Shown in pieces: positions 12,225 through 24,199 of a DNA stretch of 64,000 bases (positions are counted from its first letter, which is position 1; every line of letters begins with the position of its first letter). The stretch comes from Nautilus pompilius (Eukaryota; Mollusca; Cephalopoda; Nautilida; Nautilidae): the NCBI GenBank assembly GCA_018389105.1, contig JACATO010000649.1:909501-973500 (forward strand), written 5' to 3'. Made by a program: the position numbers and the translations under genes. The notes under the pieces are model-generated. The model had not been told where the DNA came from. It saw nothing but the letters and a program-made list of their open reading frames with translations, and ran no database searches.

Positions 12225-15200
12225 ATGAGAGAGAGAGTGGATCTGTTTTATTTTTTTTTTAATAAAAAAAGCCTATTTTTTTACCTCACTTATTTCTCAT
12301 ATTCTAAGAAACAACTTTTTGAATTATTGCAACTGGAAAGATACTGGCATCCTTGCACCAACATATATGCAATTAAAATAAAGCTATTGAGATTGTGTAG
12401 TACACAATTTCATCCTCTCCATTTCCCAATGGATAGCCTCATCTGTTGTTAAAATGTACCATCTGTCCCACATCCCATGGTCATCATATCTGGCTGTGGA
12501 TGCTGCAAGGGCCTCGTGCCATTACAAGCAACGTTCATCCACACCATCCTGATTGAAATATTAATTACATCGCATTGCCAAGACCATGTCCACATTATTT
12601 CAAACCTCACAGGACACGTTCAGAGTAAAGTTAAAATATCAAAGTTTCTAACTAGCTTCAGAAGCATCATCAACAAGGTAGAGATTAACAAAAGTCATCC
12701 TCGTCAAACACACACAAGTCCAAAAACATCAGCAGTTTCATAAGTGATGTGGCTGAGAGCCCACAAGGTAAAACATGCGACACGAAGAGCCAGCCGTCTT
12801 TCTAGAAAGCACAGGCAATTTGGTCAAGAGATGTAGCCCCCATTGCTCACTCGCAAAACAATTATGTAATATGCAAAAGAAACGCATGGTTTCACAGTTA
12901 ATATGGCTGCCTTACAAGCAGGCTAAACACTAGTGAGTTCAGTAAGCAAAGAGTCCATCAAAAGTCTCCTATCTGATTAGCAGTGGAAGGAAAAACGAAA
13001 GTTTTCCCCACAGGTACTGGCACAGAAGAGCGAGGAAAAGCAACCAAGGCTATGGCCCAAGCTAGTCAGAACCAAGAGGGAGCTGCCACCATGGCAACCA
13101 AGTAGGCTACACTAACCAGCCCAAGTTATATAAGTGAAGTAACTTGCAATTTCTTGTTGTTAAAAGTGATAACATCCATCAGATCAATAAATATTTTATA
13201 TATATAATATATATTTTTTTTCACCACAAGGCCAAAAGTTTTAAGGCTGCAGAGCCTTAATGACTTTGAAACAGTTGAAAATTTAAACATGGTAGATGGA
13301 AGGACAGGCAGGAAAATAGTAGAATTACCGATGATAGATGTGTTTCTGTTGTCCTAAATAAATTTTAAAAAAAATAAAAACAGTACGGCAGGCCCTTAAT
13401 TTTCCTTTTCTTTAACCACAAATAAATCTAACAGACACCACATAGCGCACTGCATTCAAATTAAATACAACAGTGGACTTACAAAGTTTATAAGAAAGAA
13501 AATTTTCTGTTTAGAGAGCTTCCTTTTATCCTTATTTAGAGAATATACTGAACCCCCATCGGGTCTCCAGAATTTTGTCTGACCCTCTGCCAAGTCATTG
13601 ATGTCTGGTAGTGAATGCGTGGACAGAATTTCACCAGTTGCTAAATCATGGGTTATCAGAGGGGGCCAGTATCTACCAAGAAGAAAAACTGATCAGAATG
13701 ACGAAAACTGCCTTCCTCTAAAAATAGCAGCCCTTTAATTCCTTTACTCCTATTTTATTTATCAAAAGGATTAGTCGATGAATCGCACAGACACATACCA
13801 ACATTGCCCATCTGCAGATGATGCAACCAGCAGACTTCTAGCCATCTTTCTGTCGGTATAAAACAGACAGCATGCTTTGTCAGACGAGGCACACACACTC
13901 ACGGCCTGGATATGAAGCGAGCAAAAGCAAACCCGAGAGCAGGTACCATGGTAGTTCAGTGAAGCTTCAAGTAAGATGGCCTGCAGTGGACCCTGCCAGT
14001 GATTCTGGGCAGAGGAATGAGAGAGGTGTCAAGAGGTCCAACTACCTTGACAATGCCCCCTTTTCTTCATTAGCACAAGAACCCACCTTCCAAATTTTTG
14101 TAGTGGCAACTATCAATGAGTATACGCAGCGAGTTAGTAGTGAAGCTGAATACTGTTAATTACTTCTAGGCAGGGGTGGGCTACATGGACGAGAGGGCTA
14201 CTGACAATCATCAACAGGGGCCAGACAATCACTGTCTCAGAAGTTAACAATAAGGAAAATCAGTAAACTCTACTCCAGATAAACAATACCTATATTAGAT
14301 TTACAGCTTTGCATGGTGAAAAATTGAAGACCACACATCGTCACGAGTCTGTATTTTTTTTTTCAGCTATCCTAAACTTAGAAGCAGGACTGAGGCCAGA
14401 CACACAACATCTGGCTACTTCAAAGGGCACAAAAGAATCAATTAAAAAAAAAAAAAAAAAATGTACCCCCATTCCCAAAGGTGTCTCTTTGAGCGATAGC
14501 TGGACATTCTTCAGCCTTTTGGGGGAGGGGCGTATGGAAAATTAGAGGAGAGGTGTAACCTGTAACAAAACAGCTTAAACTCCCTGCCAACTAGCACACT
14601 TTTCTACCAACCAAGAACTGTAATATTTCCATATATAATATATGAATACAGCATCTCATAAAGGGTTTTATCAACATTTATGGAGACACCTGGAGTCCCG
14701 AGAGAGAGAGAGAGCAGCAGCAGCAGCTCGGATTTTAACCGTAGTTGTGTGGTGCCATCCACTAAATTAATCATCTTTAATATCTGTGCTTTATCACGGC
14801 CAGGAATGGAAGAGCTACTAACGCTGAACCTGGCAGCAAAGAGAGATCCCACAGCCCTGAAGAGCAACAACAACAAGTTTAAATAAAATGCTATTTTGAT
14901 ACAATTCTAAAAACTACTAGCTAATGCAACAATGTCTAAAAAAGCATTTTATTTGTAAGATGCTACCTGAAGATAATAATTCTAATAGTAAGGACTCCAA
15001 ATGATTTGATTCTCAGTCTGACAGCAATAGTGGGGAATTGCAGAAAATCTCTTACTCCCAGTATGATAAGCTAGGCTTCTTAAAGATCTAGTGTCTGCCA
15101 TCTCACACTCAAAAGGGCCAAAATAATATATTAACTCTTGCATACCAAAATTTTTATAGACCTGCAAAATAACGCATAAGAGCTAGAAGAACCTGCGTTT

Positions 15201-16050
15201 ACATTGGCAGCACTTGATGTTGCTTATAACAGATAACAGCAAATTGAGGAAACAATTCCAACTGAGTTCAACTGATATCAGCTTACCTGTTGTCACATCC
15301 CACCTTGGATGATGACAGCAACAATAGTAGGGGTGGAGAGGAGGACAGTGAATCGTTGCAGTAATTACATTTTTGAGCACGAATACAATCTCTTTTCAAA
15401 ATGTCATAGGTCTGGCAGTTCATCAGTTATTCAGATTTTACAGAAAAACGATTAAAACTAACTGCTGTTGACATCTATCAAAGATGGTACACGAGCGCAC
15501 GTACTGTACAACCACACATTTCTGAAAACGACGGCAAAGCACCTCCTTAGATACAGACTACCATCAAACAGGCCAACTGAGCTGGTATTTTTAAAGTTAA
15601 TTATGCAGCATCTTGCATAAATAATTATCCCTTGTACAGCTTTAGTTCAAGATAAATAACCTAACAGTAATATGCATTTTATAATTTTTAATGCTAGGCA
15701 CTACATCTTAAACCTTTCTCCAATAACTTCCAGGAAGCCTCCCCTTCACCCCAGAATGCAACTCAGATAATTAGTATAATTCAGTCACTTACTCTTTCTA
15801 CTCTGAGCATGATCTGGCAATGCTACAGCATGCATAGTAACTATTTATCCACTCTGTTTGTTTAGAAAGCAGATGAGGAAATCAGGAGTTGCATCCCTTT
15901 CATCATGGAATCATTATCTAAACATACTGTTCAATAATCCTATTAGTATCAAAACAGGTAAACATGTTCTACTTCACATTAATTTCCATAAAAGTTATCC
16001 TCTAACCAGATAAAACCTAGTAGAGCTCCACTAATGCAAAAAAGTAACAA

Positions 16051-16061
16051 AGATGATGATG

Positions 16062-16125
<64 letters not shown>
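16051..16125. repeat. (GAT)n(AAT)n microsatellite
   Basis: Four GAT units and then over twenty AAT units; polyAsn on + and polyLeu on - are translation artefacts. Confidence 0.95.
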
Positions 16126-18140
16126 AGGATTAGAATTGTTTATTATTTTAAAAGCTTTTCTGTCAAAGAACCTACTGTCCATTCTCCCACTTGTACCAGT
16201 GCATACCATCTTCTTTTACTTACTTACTTTCATTCTGATTCTATTTTCCACATGGTGATCTACTCTCAGTTAACGTCATTATTCTACCATTTAAATAGTG
16301 GTGCAGTAACACAGAGAGACAGGAACTCTAAGTCATACAAGGCAGACAGGACACCATGGAATCAGCAAAAAAAGAATTCAGATCTATGGGGGAGTCCTGC
16401 AAGTCTAGAATGAGAGTCACAGAATTACAACCTGTCTGAAATAATAAGAGGGCGGCCACAATTCGCCTAAAGGCAAATACAATTTGACAAAAAAAATGGT
16501 TGTCTTATGCTTTCACTTATTCAAGAAGCCACATTCCTGATTTTTCTTTTAACCTATATCAAAATCCATGATATTTAATAAAATGATTGCTTTAACATTT
16601 TAATTCACACTGCACTACGCCTACTCTGTAATGAGAACTATTTAGCAAATTCAAAAGATAAACAAAGCAGCCTTGGATGTGATATGTTTTTAAAAAATAA
16701 GTAAATATCTAGTTTCATATTAAAAATACAAGGTTAAGAAAAAAAAAACATTGAAAAGTTCTCCATTATTATATCTGGATATCACTCCACTCCACTTTAC
16801 ATCTAAAAATATATATTCTTCAAATAAATATTATTAAGTTAATATTCACAGAACTTGGCTAATGACCACAATTCTAACTAACTTGTAAAATGCCATCACA
16901 TAACCATCATCCGACATAGTTGGAAAGAGGGAGTAAGTTGATAATCCTGTGAACTCATAGCATCTGTCAAATGCATTCAAACATGGATTTATTCAAACTG
17001 GACACTATAATCAACAGACAGTTTCCCTGTCTAATAAATAATGACTTACAGACGTAATTTAAACTGTTAATTCAAGAATGCAACAACAACAACAACAAAA
17101 AACAAAACATTTTAGTTTAGAGATGCAAACATCAGTAATTTAGTTCCAAACTTCTTAGACATTTCCAGAGTTGAAAATCAACAGTGAACATAGAGAGAGT
17201 GAGTTCTGTGCACCAATGTGACAGGAAATGTTAGCACACCTCTCCTTGAGAGAGATATGCATACATGCGTGTCTGTCCGCCTGTCTGGTGGTAGCAATGT
17301 TTAAGCTTCTGTTTAGCAGAAATTTTGGTCTGTGCTTATGGTTGCAGTCATTTAGTGCATTTCTGTTGTACAACCCCCCCCTTTTTTTTTTCTTCCTTTG
17401 GTGACAAGCCTTCTATGAATATTTTAGATGTAAGTTAATAGCGAAAGCCAAGTTTTCGAATCTTGGCAGTTGAGTTGTCAAGGTTCACTTTTTGTTTAAA
17501 AAAAAAGAGAGAGATAAACAGATATAGAGATTCTTAAGACTCGTATAAATCTCCTCTCAACAAAAAGTGCATAACCTAATCTATTCTGTAAACCGTTTAC
17601 ATACAATTTCTGCTTTCATAATCTGGCATTCCAGGCAGATGCCAACACAATCACAGTTCCCTAACATCTACTCCAGATCATTTCTTGTGTACACCACACG
17701 CACTAATAATGTATTATCGCTATTTTTCTGCATGCATTTCTCACCACCACCACCCACCCCCCTCTCCAAAAAAAGGAGCAAAACGGGCACCTGAAGCTTT
17801 TAGTTTTTCCTCCCAAGCTGACATCAACCAACAGTTAGCCTAGCTACAGGTGGTGGTGGTGGGGGGGGGGGAGAGACAAGGGACCACCACGAAACGACCA
17901 CATTGTCCTTACACCTGTAGCTTGGGTGAGTGTTCCGCCATGTCAACAGGTGCACTCGAGGGGTTGGCTGTTCCTTTTGTTTAGAGGGGACAGTTCCGGT
18001 ATACCACCGTCTTCTCCCCCCGAATGCTGTCTGGCAGCGCCACGTTCTCCCGGAGGGGGGGAGGAGATTATTATTATTATTATTAGATGGGCGGTTCTGT
18101 CTGCGACCGTTAGTCGGGCCTGCGACTCCTAGATCTAAGA

Positions 18141-18240
18141 CAGGGGCCAGGTCCCCCTCCCCTCCCCTCCCCTTCCCCACCAGTCCAGTCCAGCCACCTC
18201 CGTAGTAGTAGGGAAAACAACCCCTCCCCTCCCCTCCCCT
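18141..18240 (-). other. C-rich tracts (minus-strand G4 / i-motif potential)
   Basis: Two arrays of C4-5 runs separated by single T bases occur at about 18151-18178 and 18223-18240. A third C-rich stretch lies at about 18523-18560. On the minus strand these meet the simple four-G-run pattern. They lie in the CpG island upstream of onecut; function is unknown. Confidence 0.5.
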
Positions 18241-18896
18241 GTAGTAAAAATTCCAGCACAAATGGGAATCCCTGAAGTACTCGCCATTGATAACGGCCAT
18301 CGATTGATCTCGCGCCGTAGATCGATAAACCTCAATGGCAGCAGCCCTCTTCGGGCTCTGGGGCCGGCGTACCCGGGGGGAGGGAGTCGGCGGCGGTCCC
18401 TTCACCCCTGTTTCCCTAACCCCTCACCGCCGGGGTCTACCGACCACGTGCTCGACATAAACAGAGACTCCCCCACCCCCCCCCCGGACGGTTACAGACA
18501 GACAGACAGACAGACACCAGTCCCCCCTCCCCCCTCCCCCTTCCCCTTCCCCTTCCCCCTCAAGAACCGAAAGCAGTTTTACCGTAAATTAAAAACCTTC
18601 GCCCGCCGTCCGCCGTACACGGCCGCACTCCCGCTCGCGCATCGTACCGCCGCCATTGCTGAGGTCACGGGGGGCCGCTTAGGAAATTGAACGAGAGAGA
18701 GGGTGTCGGGGGGGGGGGAGGGAGGGAGAGAAGCGAACCGAGCGAGCGAGAGACCAACCGTTGCCTCCCATCCTCCCCCCCCCCCCTCGGGACCGGAGAC
18801 GCGAAAAGTTTAAATAATAAATCTTTTTTTTTTTTTATTAAAAACCGAGAAGTGGCCCCTCCCTCCCTCCCTCCCGGGGGGGGGGGGGTGTCCGCC

Positions 18897-18918
18897 GGGT
18901 TCGGGTTCGGGTTCGGGG
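18897..18918 (+). other. G-quadruplex motif (GGGTTC)n
   Basis: Four G-runs at 18897-18899, 18903-18905, 18909-18911 and 18915-18918, separated by TTC, form a textbook G4 pattern resembling a variant telomeric repeat. It lies about 50 bp upstream of a strong GTAAGT donor in the CpG island. Confidence 0.6.
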
Positions 18919-19263
18919 TTTTTCGCGCGCCCGAGGGCGATTCGGCGGTTGTTGTAGCTGGGCGATGTCGGGTAAGTCGTAAGTGGTTGGCGCTGACCAA
19001 TGGGGCGGAAGCTGTGTTTATCATACGGTCATACATAATAAATAGGTACTTAGCATCGGGTGAAATGAAAACAACTACTTTCAGCCACCGGGCTGCAATG
19101 AACTAACTTGTGACAGCTGGCTGTGTTTGTTCGGGACCATTCTACTGACATGGAAAGGTTTTACATGACACGGGAGGCGGTAGTGAAATATATGGGTTAG
19201 TGATTTGCATTTGTTTGCCTTTTGTATTTCTTGGGGTGTTTTTTCGGTGATGCGTGTGCGAAA

Positions 19264-19770
19264 TGTTCTCTGGAGAGAGAGGGGTGTGTGAGAGAGAGAG
19301 AGGGGGGATGAGATGGGTGTGTGAGAGAGAGGAAGATGGGTGTGAGAGATAGAGAGAGAGAGAGGGGTGTGGGAGAGAGAGAGGGGGAGAGGGGGATGAG
19401 ATGGGTGTGTGTGAGAGGAGAGAGAGGAAGATGGGTGTGAGAGAGAGAGGGGGGATGATGGGTGTGAGAGAGAGGAGAGGGGGATGAGATGGGTGTGAGA
19501 GAGAAAGAGAGAGGGAGAGGGGGATGAGATGGGTGTGTGTGAGAGAGAGAGAGGAAGATGGGTATGAGAGAGAGAGGGGGGATGATGGGTGTGAGAGAGA
19601 GAGGGAGAGGGGGATGAGATGGGTGTGTGTGAGAGAGAGAGAGAGAGAGAGGGGGGATGAGATGGGTGTGTGTGTGAGAGAGAGAGGAGAGAGGGGGGAT
19701 GAGATGGGTGTGAGAGAGAGGAAGATGGGTGTGAGAGAGAGAGGAAGATGGGTGTGAGAGACAGAGACGG
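19264..19770. repeat. GA/GGGTGTG minisatellite
   Basis: About 500 bp of purine-rich repeats on the + strand built from GATGAGATGGGTGTG, GGAAGATGGGTGTG and (GA)n blocks in a loose higher-order order. Both the GA runs and the G-runs favour triplex or G4 structures. The minus strand stays open for over 220 codons in two frames as Ser/Leu/His/Pro repeats; these are consequences of the repeat, not evidence of a protein. Confidence 0.9.
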
Positions 19771-20814
19771 AGCGCTTTTCTGGGAAGATTCTTTTCCCGA
19801 TTACCCCCATCTCTCTCTCTTCCTACTTTCCTTTTCATGCACTTTACAGATGATAATAACAACCTGACTGATAGCAGCTACTTTTAAGAAATGTCAAGCG
19901 AAAAGTCAACTTCTTCAGGTTGCGATCTGATGCCGTCTAATAATAAAAGAAACTGTTTGTTTTTTTTTTAAGTATGTATTCTCCTCTCCATCCCTTCCTC
20001 TCCCTCTCTCTCTCTCTCCCTTCCACAAGAGACGATGACATCTACTGGAACGTGCGGATTAACCGAATTCAATATATATTTTTTCGCTTTCATTTTCTTC
20101 TTTTTTTATATATATTTCGCCGTGTGAGGGGGGGATGCGATATTTCTCTCCGCTCTAAACTGGTTCGCACCTGAGAACCAGGGCCGCCCGACAGCGAAGT
20201 TAGCAGGAAGGTGCTGCTGCTGCTGCTGATGATGGGTACGGTTCCTGGACGCGCTCACCCGACTTTTTCGCATGTAATGTCAAGAAAAGGAAAAAAGACA
20301 AAAAGTTGTTTTAAGCAGACGGGGGGTGGGAGGAGGAGGAGGGGAGTATCAGAATGGCTATTGTTTTATATTTTTTTGTTTTTTTAAAAGGAAAAAAAAA
20401 ATTAAAATAAACCTTTTGTTTTAAATAGAAAGTTTTCTCGTCGGGGTTCGATTACTGGCTGTTCCGGCAGCAGGGCCGCCTCCCCCCCCCCCGCGGGGGG
20501 GCACGCACAACAACAAACAGTTAGAACTGAACAGCGGACTAAAGTCGGGGTTAGTTACTCGAAGCGAACTTAATCCCCTTTTGTTTCCGACTCCCTTCCC
20601 CCCCCCCCGACGATGAGGACAACAAAGATGACGGAGAGACAACTAAAAACAAACCAAACCCCTGCTAGGAACGGGGGACATGTGGGGGAGGTGGGGGGGG
20701 GACACTTTCCGACCTTTTAGGAGTAACAGCCGGGAAAAGTTCGACTTATTTACGTTTCCTGAGAGAGACAGCAAGCGAGGCCGGCTGAGATTTCTCGGGG
20801 ATCCCCGTCATCTC

Positions 20815-20863
20815 CATCATCATCATCATCATCTTTATTGGTTGTTGTTGTTGTTGTTGTTGT
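20815..20863. repeat. (CAT)n and (GTT)n microsatellites
   Basis: A CAT array at 20815-20833 and a GTT array at 20840-20863 lie back to back in the onecut leader region, just upstream of the candidate promoter. Confidence 0.9.
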
Positions 20864-20926
20864 TTTTCTTTTCTGTTCATTATTATTTTTTCGCCCTGCC
20901 TTCCCTCCCCTCCCCCCTCCCCCCCG

Positions 20927-20936
20927 GCGCATGCGC
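20927..20936. promoter_or_regulatory. NRF1-type palindrome, candidate core promoter
   Basis: GCGCATGCGC is a perfect match to the palindromic NRF1 motif common in CpG-island promoters. A second TGCGCA half follows at about 20970. The site lies about 290 bp upstream of the onecut ATG and just upstream of a short upstream ORF. No TATA box is evident. Assignment as the transcription start region is inference; a start near 18.7-18.95 kb is an alternative. Confidence 0.4.
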
Positions 20937-21002
20937 GGCGAGGGGGCGCTGTCCGCTGCGCAGTAGTCAGTGCGCAGGTCGCTGGGTTACAGCTGTCCAA
21001 AC

Positions 21003-21050
21003 ATGGAGGTACAGCTACGGTGCAGACTGTCGGTTCCCAGGCGTACGTAA
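21003..21050 (+). other. short upstream ORF in onecut leader
   Basis: ATG GAG GTA opens a 15-codon frame ending in TAA at 21048-21050, in the stretch between the NRF1-type site and the onecut start. If transcription starts near 20.95 kb and this part is not spliced out, it would be a uORF that could damp translation of the main frame. The context AAACATGG is reasonable. It carries no recognisable peptide. Confidence 0.25.
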
Positions 21051-21224
21051 TAGCCTTCCTCCCCCCCTCCCCCCCGGAGCTCGCTCTCTCTCTCTCTCCC
21101 CCCCCCCCTCCTCCCCCCCCTCTCTCTCTCTCAGCCTAGCGAACCAACCAGCAAATAGCTACCAAAGGTTACCGTAAGTGACAGTTTATCATCCCATATT
21201 CTTCGATCGTTGTTGCTTGTAGGA

Positions 21225-21291
21225 ATGACGATGGAAAACATGGGCGAGCTGCCGGATCAGCAAATCAACGACTCGTCTGTGCCAGCATCAG

Positions 21292-21323
<32 letters not shown>

Positions 21324-22272
21324 GCCGCGGCCGCCGCCGCCGCCAGCCATGCAGCCGAGTACGTGAGCCCGCACGACCTCTCGCCCAACATATCCCGCTC
21401 GGAGGCGATCCCGGTCAGCGTGAGCACCATGATCGACAGCAACGAGTTCCGCTCCCAGATGGGAGACGCTACCTACCAGACGCTGAACGGGCGGATGAGC
21501 CCCGGTTACAGTCCGAACAACAGCTACGCCACGCTGACGCCATTGCAGCCCCTGCCGCCCATCTCCACGGTCTCCGACAAGTTCAGCCATGTCCCCACGT
21601 CCAACGTGAGCGGGAGCTTTACGCTGATGCAGAACAACGGCCTGGGCATGGACATGAACTACCGCTACGACAAGATCGCCGCCATGGGGATGAGCATGGG
21701 CACCGCCCTGGGGCCGAGCCCGATGTCGATGATGAGCACCAACGGGTACCAGCAGGGCCTGACGGGGTCGTACGGGTACAGCCAGAACGGGCTGCCGTCC
21801 CCCAAGCAGGAGCCGAAGATGGTGCCCCCGAACACCTACGAAACGTACGCGCGGACCCTCGCGGCCCCGCCGGCGTCCACACGGCTGCCCTCGCCGAACG
21901 CAATGATGTCGACGGGCATCAACGGCATGTCGACGGCCGCCACCTCGTCCCCGCACAGCCACAGCATGAGCCCGCAGAGGGAGCGGCCATCCACGTCCAG
22001 CTCGTCCGAGTCGCAGCAGTCGAGCAAGGAGCTGGAAGAGATTAACACGAAAGAGTTAGCACAGAAGATCAGCAGCGAGTTGAAACGGTACAGCATCCCC
22101 CAGGCCGTGTTTGCGCAGAGGGTGCTGTGCCGTAGCCAGGGGACTCTGAGCGATTTGCTGAGAAATCCCAAACCTTGGAGCAAACTTAAGTCGGGGAGGG
22201 AAACTTTCCGAAGGATGTGGAAATGGTTACAGGAGCCGGAGTTTCAGAGGATGTCTGCACTCAGACTCGCAG
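21225..22272 (+). CDS. onecut: ONECUT transcription factor, first coding exon (CUT domain)
   Basis: The exon encodes 349 complete codons plus one base of the next codon. The chosen ATG gives MTMENMGEL, matching the TME..G.L block near the start of vertebrate ONECUT proteins; ATGs at 21231 and 21240 are alternatives. Visible parts: a 14-Ala run at residues 27-40; a block with TPLQPLPPISTVSDKF within residues 101-120, followed by NVSGSFTLM at 127-135, both shared with ONECUT family members; Ser/Pro/Met-rich linkers; then a CUT domain from ELEEINTKEL (residue 269) through KRYSIPQAVFAQRVLCRSQG and WKWLQEPEFQRMSALRLA to the exon end. The exon stops at CTCGCAG|GTAAGA, a phase-1 junction where I recall vertebrate ONECUT genes also splicing before the homeodomain exon. 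Family members are nuclear DNA-binding regulators recognising ATTGAT-type sites and acting in neural, sensory and gut-related development. The homeodomain is not in this window, so the gene is partial here. The exon is much more GC-rich than its flanks. Confidence 0.96.
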
Positions 22273-22584
22273 GTAAGACCGACTTTCCCCACCCCCCCTG
22301 TTTATTTCATCCACACCCCCACTCCCCCTCTCTCTCTCTCTCTCTCTCTCGTGTTTCTGTCTGTTTGTTTTTTTTTTTGGGGGGGGGGTCGTCTCTCCTT
22401 TTTTTGCCACCTAATCTAACCATTACTTCCTGCTCGTTAGCTAGCTAACCTGTTTAACTAATCAGTCAGGCCGGTGTTTACCCCGTGTGGGTACCAGCTG
22501 TAAACCTAACCCTTTGTACCCTTGTGTACTTCACAAACGACGACACCTCCCCCCCTTGTTGTTGTTGTTTTGGAGAAGTAGTTA

Positions 22585-22606
22585 AATAAATAAATAAATA
22601 AATAAA
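22585..22606 (+). terminator. overlapping AATAAA cluster, possible intronic poly(A) signal
   Basis: A run of AAAT units creates several overlapping AATAAA hexamers about 310 bp after the onecut donor. The coding frame read through the donor stops earlier, at 22446-22448. If used, these hexamers would end a short transcript encoding the CUT domain without the homeodomain. The run is also an ordinary microsatellite, and no strong downstream GU-rich element is obvious, so use is speculative. Confidence 0.2.
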
Positions 22607-23108
22607 CCAGAAGATTCGATTCCCATTATTCCATAGTAGGGAAACCAAATAAGGCAGCGCATTTATCTAAAAATAGCTTCCCGGCTCGGCTGGGGGATGG
22701 ATGGTGGTGTGCATGCATGGGTTCGCTGTCCGAGGGGCCCAGATTAAACAAAAGCCAGTGGCGAATTGACAGCGGGGACGAGGGGGTTGGTGGATGTGAA
22801 TGGCAGAGGAACAATGGCCGAGAGATGAACTGGGCCGATGAGCCAACCAAACGAGACTCTAATGAGTAGATTAAACCCCGAACCAGTTATTAGGTCCTCT
22901 GATGTTTCTCCGCGCTCCCTAAGGAGTTAACTCGGCGTTTTAATTTCGCTACCCCTGGCAGGCTGCAATAAACAGAGCACCTGAAGATCTCCCCCCCCCC
23001 ACCCCGTGTTAGCTTCTCTCTTTCCGAACTGAAACCCAGTCCAGGGTTAGGGGAGACGGAGAGAATACATTCAGAATAAAAGCACAGAAAATAAGGGGTA
23101 ATTGCGGT

Positions 23109-23134
23109 GGGGGGGTAGGGGTAGGGGTCGGGGG
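23109..23134 (+). other. G-quadruplex motif in proximal intron
   Basis: G7-TA-G4-TA-G4-TC-G5 on the non-template strand, about 840 bp after the onecut donor. The two-base loops predict a stable parallel quadruplex. Confidence 0.6.
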
Positions 23135-23421
23135 CTCTTCCACTTGTCTTCTTCACCGGCTCCATCAAAACTGGAATATCAGCGATCACCGGAGCAGGTG
23201 GTGGCTTTGAACAACAACAGGACCGGGGGTCCCGTCCACCATTCTCTCTAGATAGGGGTTTCCGAGGGTCTGTAGCCCGAACCTTTGTTTGATATTATAA
23301 AATAACTTCGTCACCCCCTTTTTTCTAATCCTTTTCGGCGCACACGACGCTAATGGAGTCGGGGAGATCACCAATGAAATGGGAGCCTTTATTTATGGCC
23401 CGGGGTCTAAATGAAGGAACA

Positions 23422-23431
23422 ATTGATCAAT
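23422..23431. promoter_or_regulatory. palindromic Onecut-type site ATTGATCAAT
   Basis: Two overlapping ATTGAT cores in inverted orientation, about 1.15 kb into the intron and near the GC-rich promoter zone. ONECUT proteins bind ATTGAY cores, so autoregulation is possible, but six-base cores are common in AT-rich DNA. Confidence 0.25.
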
Positions 23432-24199
23432 ATGCTTTTATAAACACAGACAAGTTCTCCCCCTGCTAAGTCAGCGGGTACACTGCCGACACAATGTTTG
23501 TTGTTGTTGTTGTTGGTACGATTTTGTCGCCCCCCCCGACTAATATTCGTCACCCTCCCCCCACCAGCCGCACTAAAGCCTCCCCCCACCCTGTACTCTC
23601 TCGCGCTGTTTCCATTTTTAAAGGCTAAATTAGAATATGAAAATTAGGTGTTTGCGTATTAAAGGGAATTGCATAATATTAATCTGCCCCACATGTAGAT
23701 AAATTCGATCTGGTATTTTACAGATATCTTGTTGCTTGTTAAAATTGTTTTTATATTGCTATTGTGTTAATTATTACTGTCTTAATTTGCCTGTTAGCTT
23801 TGCGTTATATATCCCCCCCTCTTGCTGCTCTTCTCTTATTTTCTCCACCTTATATTTATTTCCTGCCCCCATCTCCAACCCCTCTCTTCGCCGGATGTGT
23901 GCCGCCAACCGTTTATTTAGGTCACCATCTTCATCTTCGCAGTATTATCATCTCCATCCTCCCCTGCCTCATTGTTGTCACCAGCAATAGGGAAGAAATG
24001 CTTCCTGGTGATGAAGCCAACCGGCTCAGCTGGTGATGAAAGTTAACTCTGTGTTAGCACCAATTGTCAGGTCTCTCTCTCTCTCTCTCTCCTCCTGGAA
24101 GACACAAACAAGACAAGAGACCTGGCTGGACCAAAAAAACAACAACAACAAGACGGTAATTAAGAGAGAGAGAGAGAGAGAGGGAAAACAGCAGAATCC

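Larger units (their letters stand above)
9884..17819. other. AT-rich upstream intergenic DNA
   Basis: Apart from the GA (10126-10143), GT and AAT arrays I see only short frames without domains. Patches of more balanced composition occur at about 9890-10110 and 12980-13120 and could be regulatory. Nothing specific can be named. Confidence 0.5.
18972..21134 (+). other. onecut: candidate 5'UTR intron of onecut
   Basis: A strong donor (GATGTCGG|GTAAGTCG, GT at 18972; another GTAAGT at 18979) lies in the CpG island. A strong acceptor, a long CT/C polypyrimidine tract ending CTCTCTCTCAG, lies at 21133-21134. Joining them would give a spliced leader ahead of the onecut ATG and place the GA minisatellite inside an intron. 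Other acceptors, such as TTGCTTGTAG ending at 21222, and a donor GTAAGT at 21174 are possible. The GTAAGT-to-TTGTAG pair would make a 49-bp intron, which is very short. Only transcripts can decide. Confidence 0.25.
17820..22450. promoter_or_regulatory. CpG/GC-rich island over onecut 5' region
   Basis: Base composition switches abruptly from AT-rich flanks to GC-rich DNA with many CpGs, homopurine/homopyrimidine runs and long C or G homopolymers (for example around 18703, 18778, 18877, 20482 and 21090). The island covers the onecut first coding exon and about 3.4 kb upstream, which fits a developmental CpG-island promoter. Several apparent open frames on both strands here are low-complexity Pro/Gly/Ser/Arg translations without domains, and I do not call them genes. 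Confidence 0.7.

Noticed and set aside
16034..16258. PolyAsn and polyLeu frames
   Set aside because: AAT microsatellite translation.
17824..18405. 193-codon minus-strand frame in the CpG island
   Set aside because: Pro/Gly/Arg/Asn low complexity driven by GC-rich and ATT repeats; no domain or splice context.
19142..19862. Two overlapping minus-strand frames of over 220 codons
   Set aside because: They translate the GA/GGGTGTG minisatellite into Ser/Leu/His/Pro repeats in two frames at once, which is expected from the repeat and not from selection.
20680..21177. 165-codon + strand frame in the onecut leader
   Set aside because: Made of His, Leu, Ser and Pro repeats from the CAT, GTT and CT arrays, and out of frame with onecut.
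21300..21962. 220-codon antisense open frame across the onecut exon
   Set aside because: It is the complement of GC-rich conserved coding sequence and gives Arg/Gly/His/Val-rich low-complexity protein without domains.
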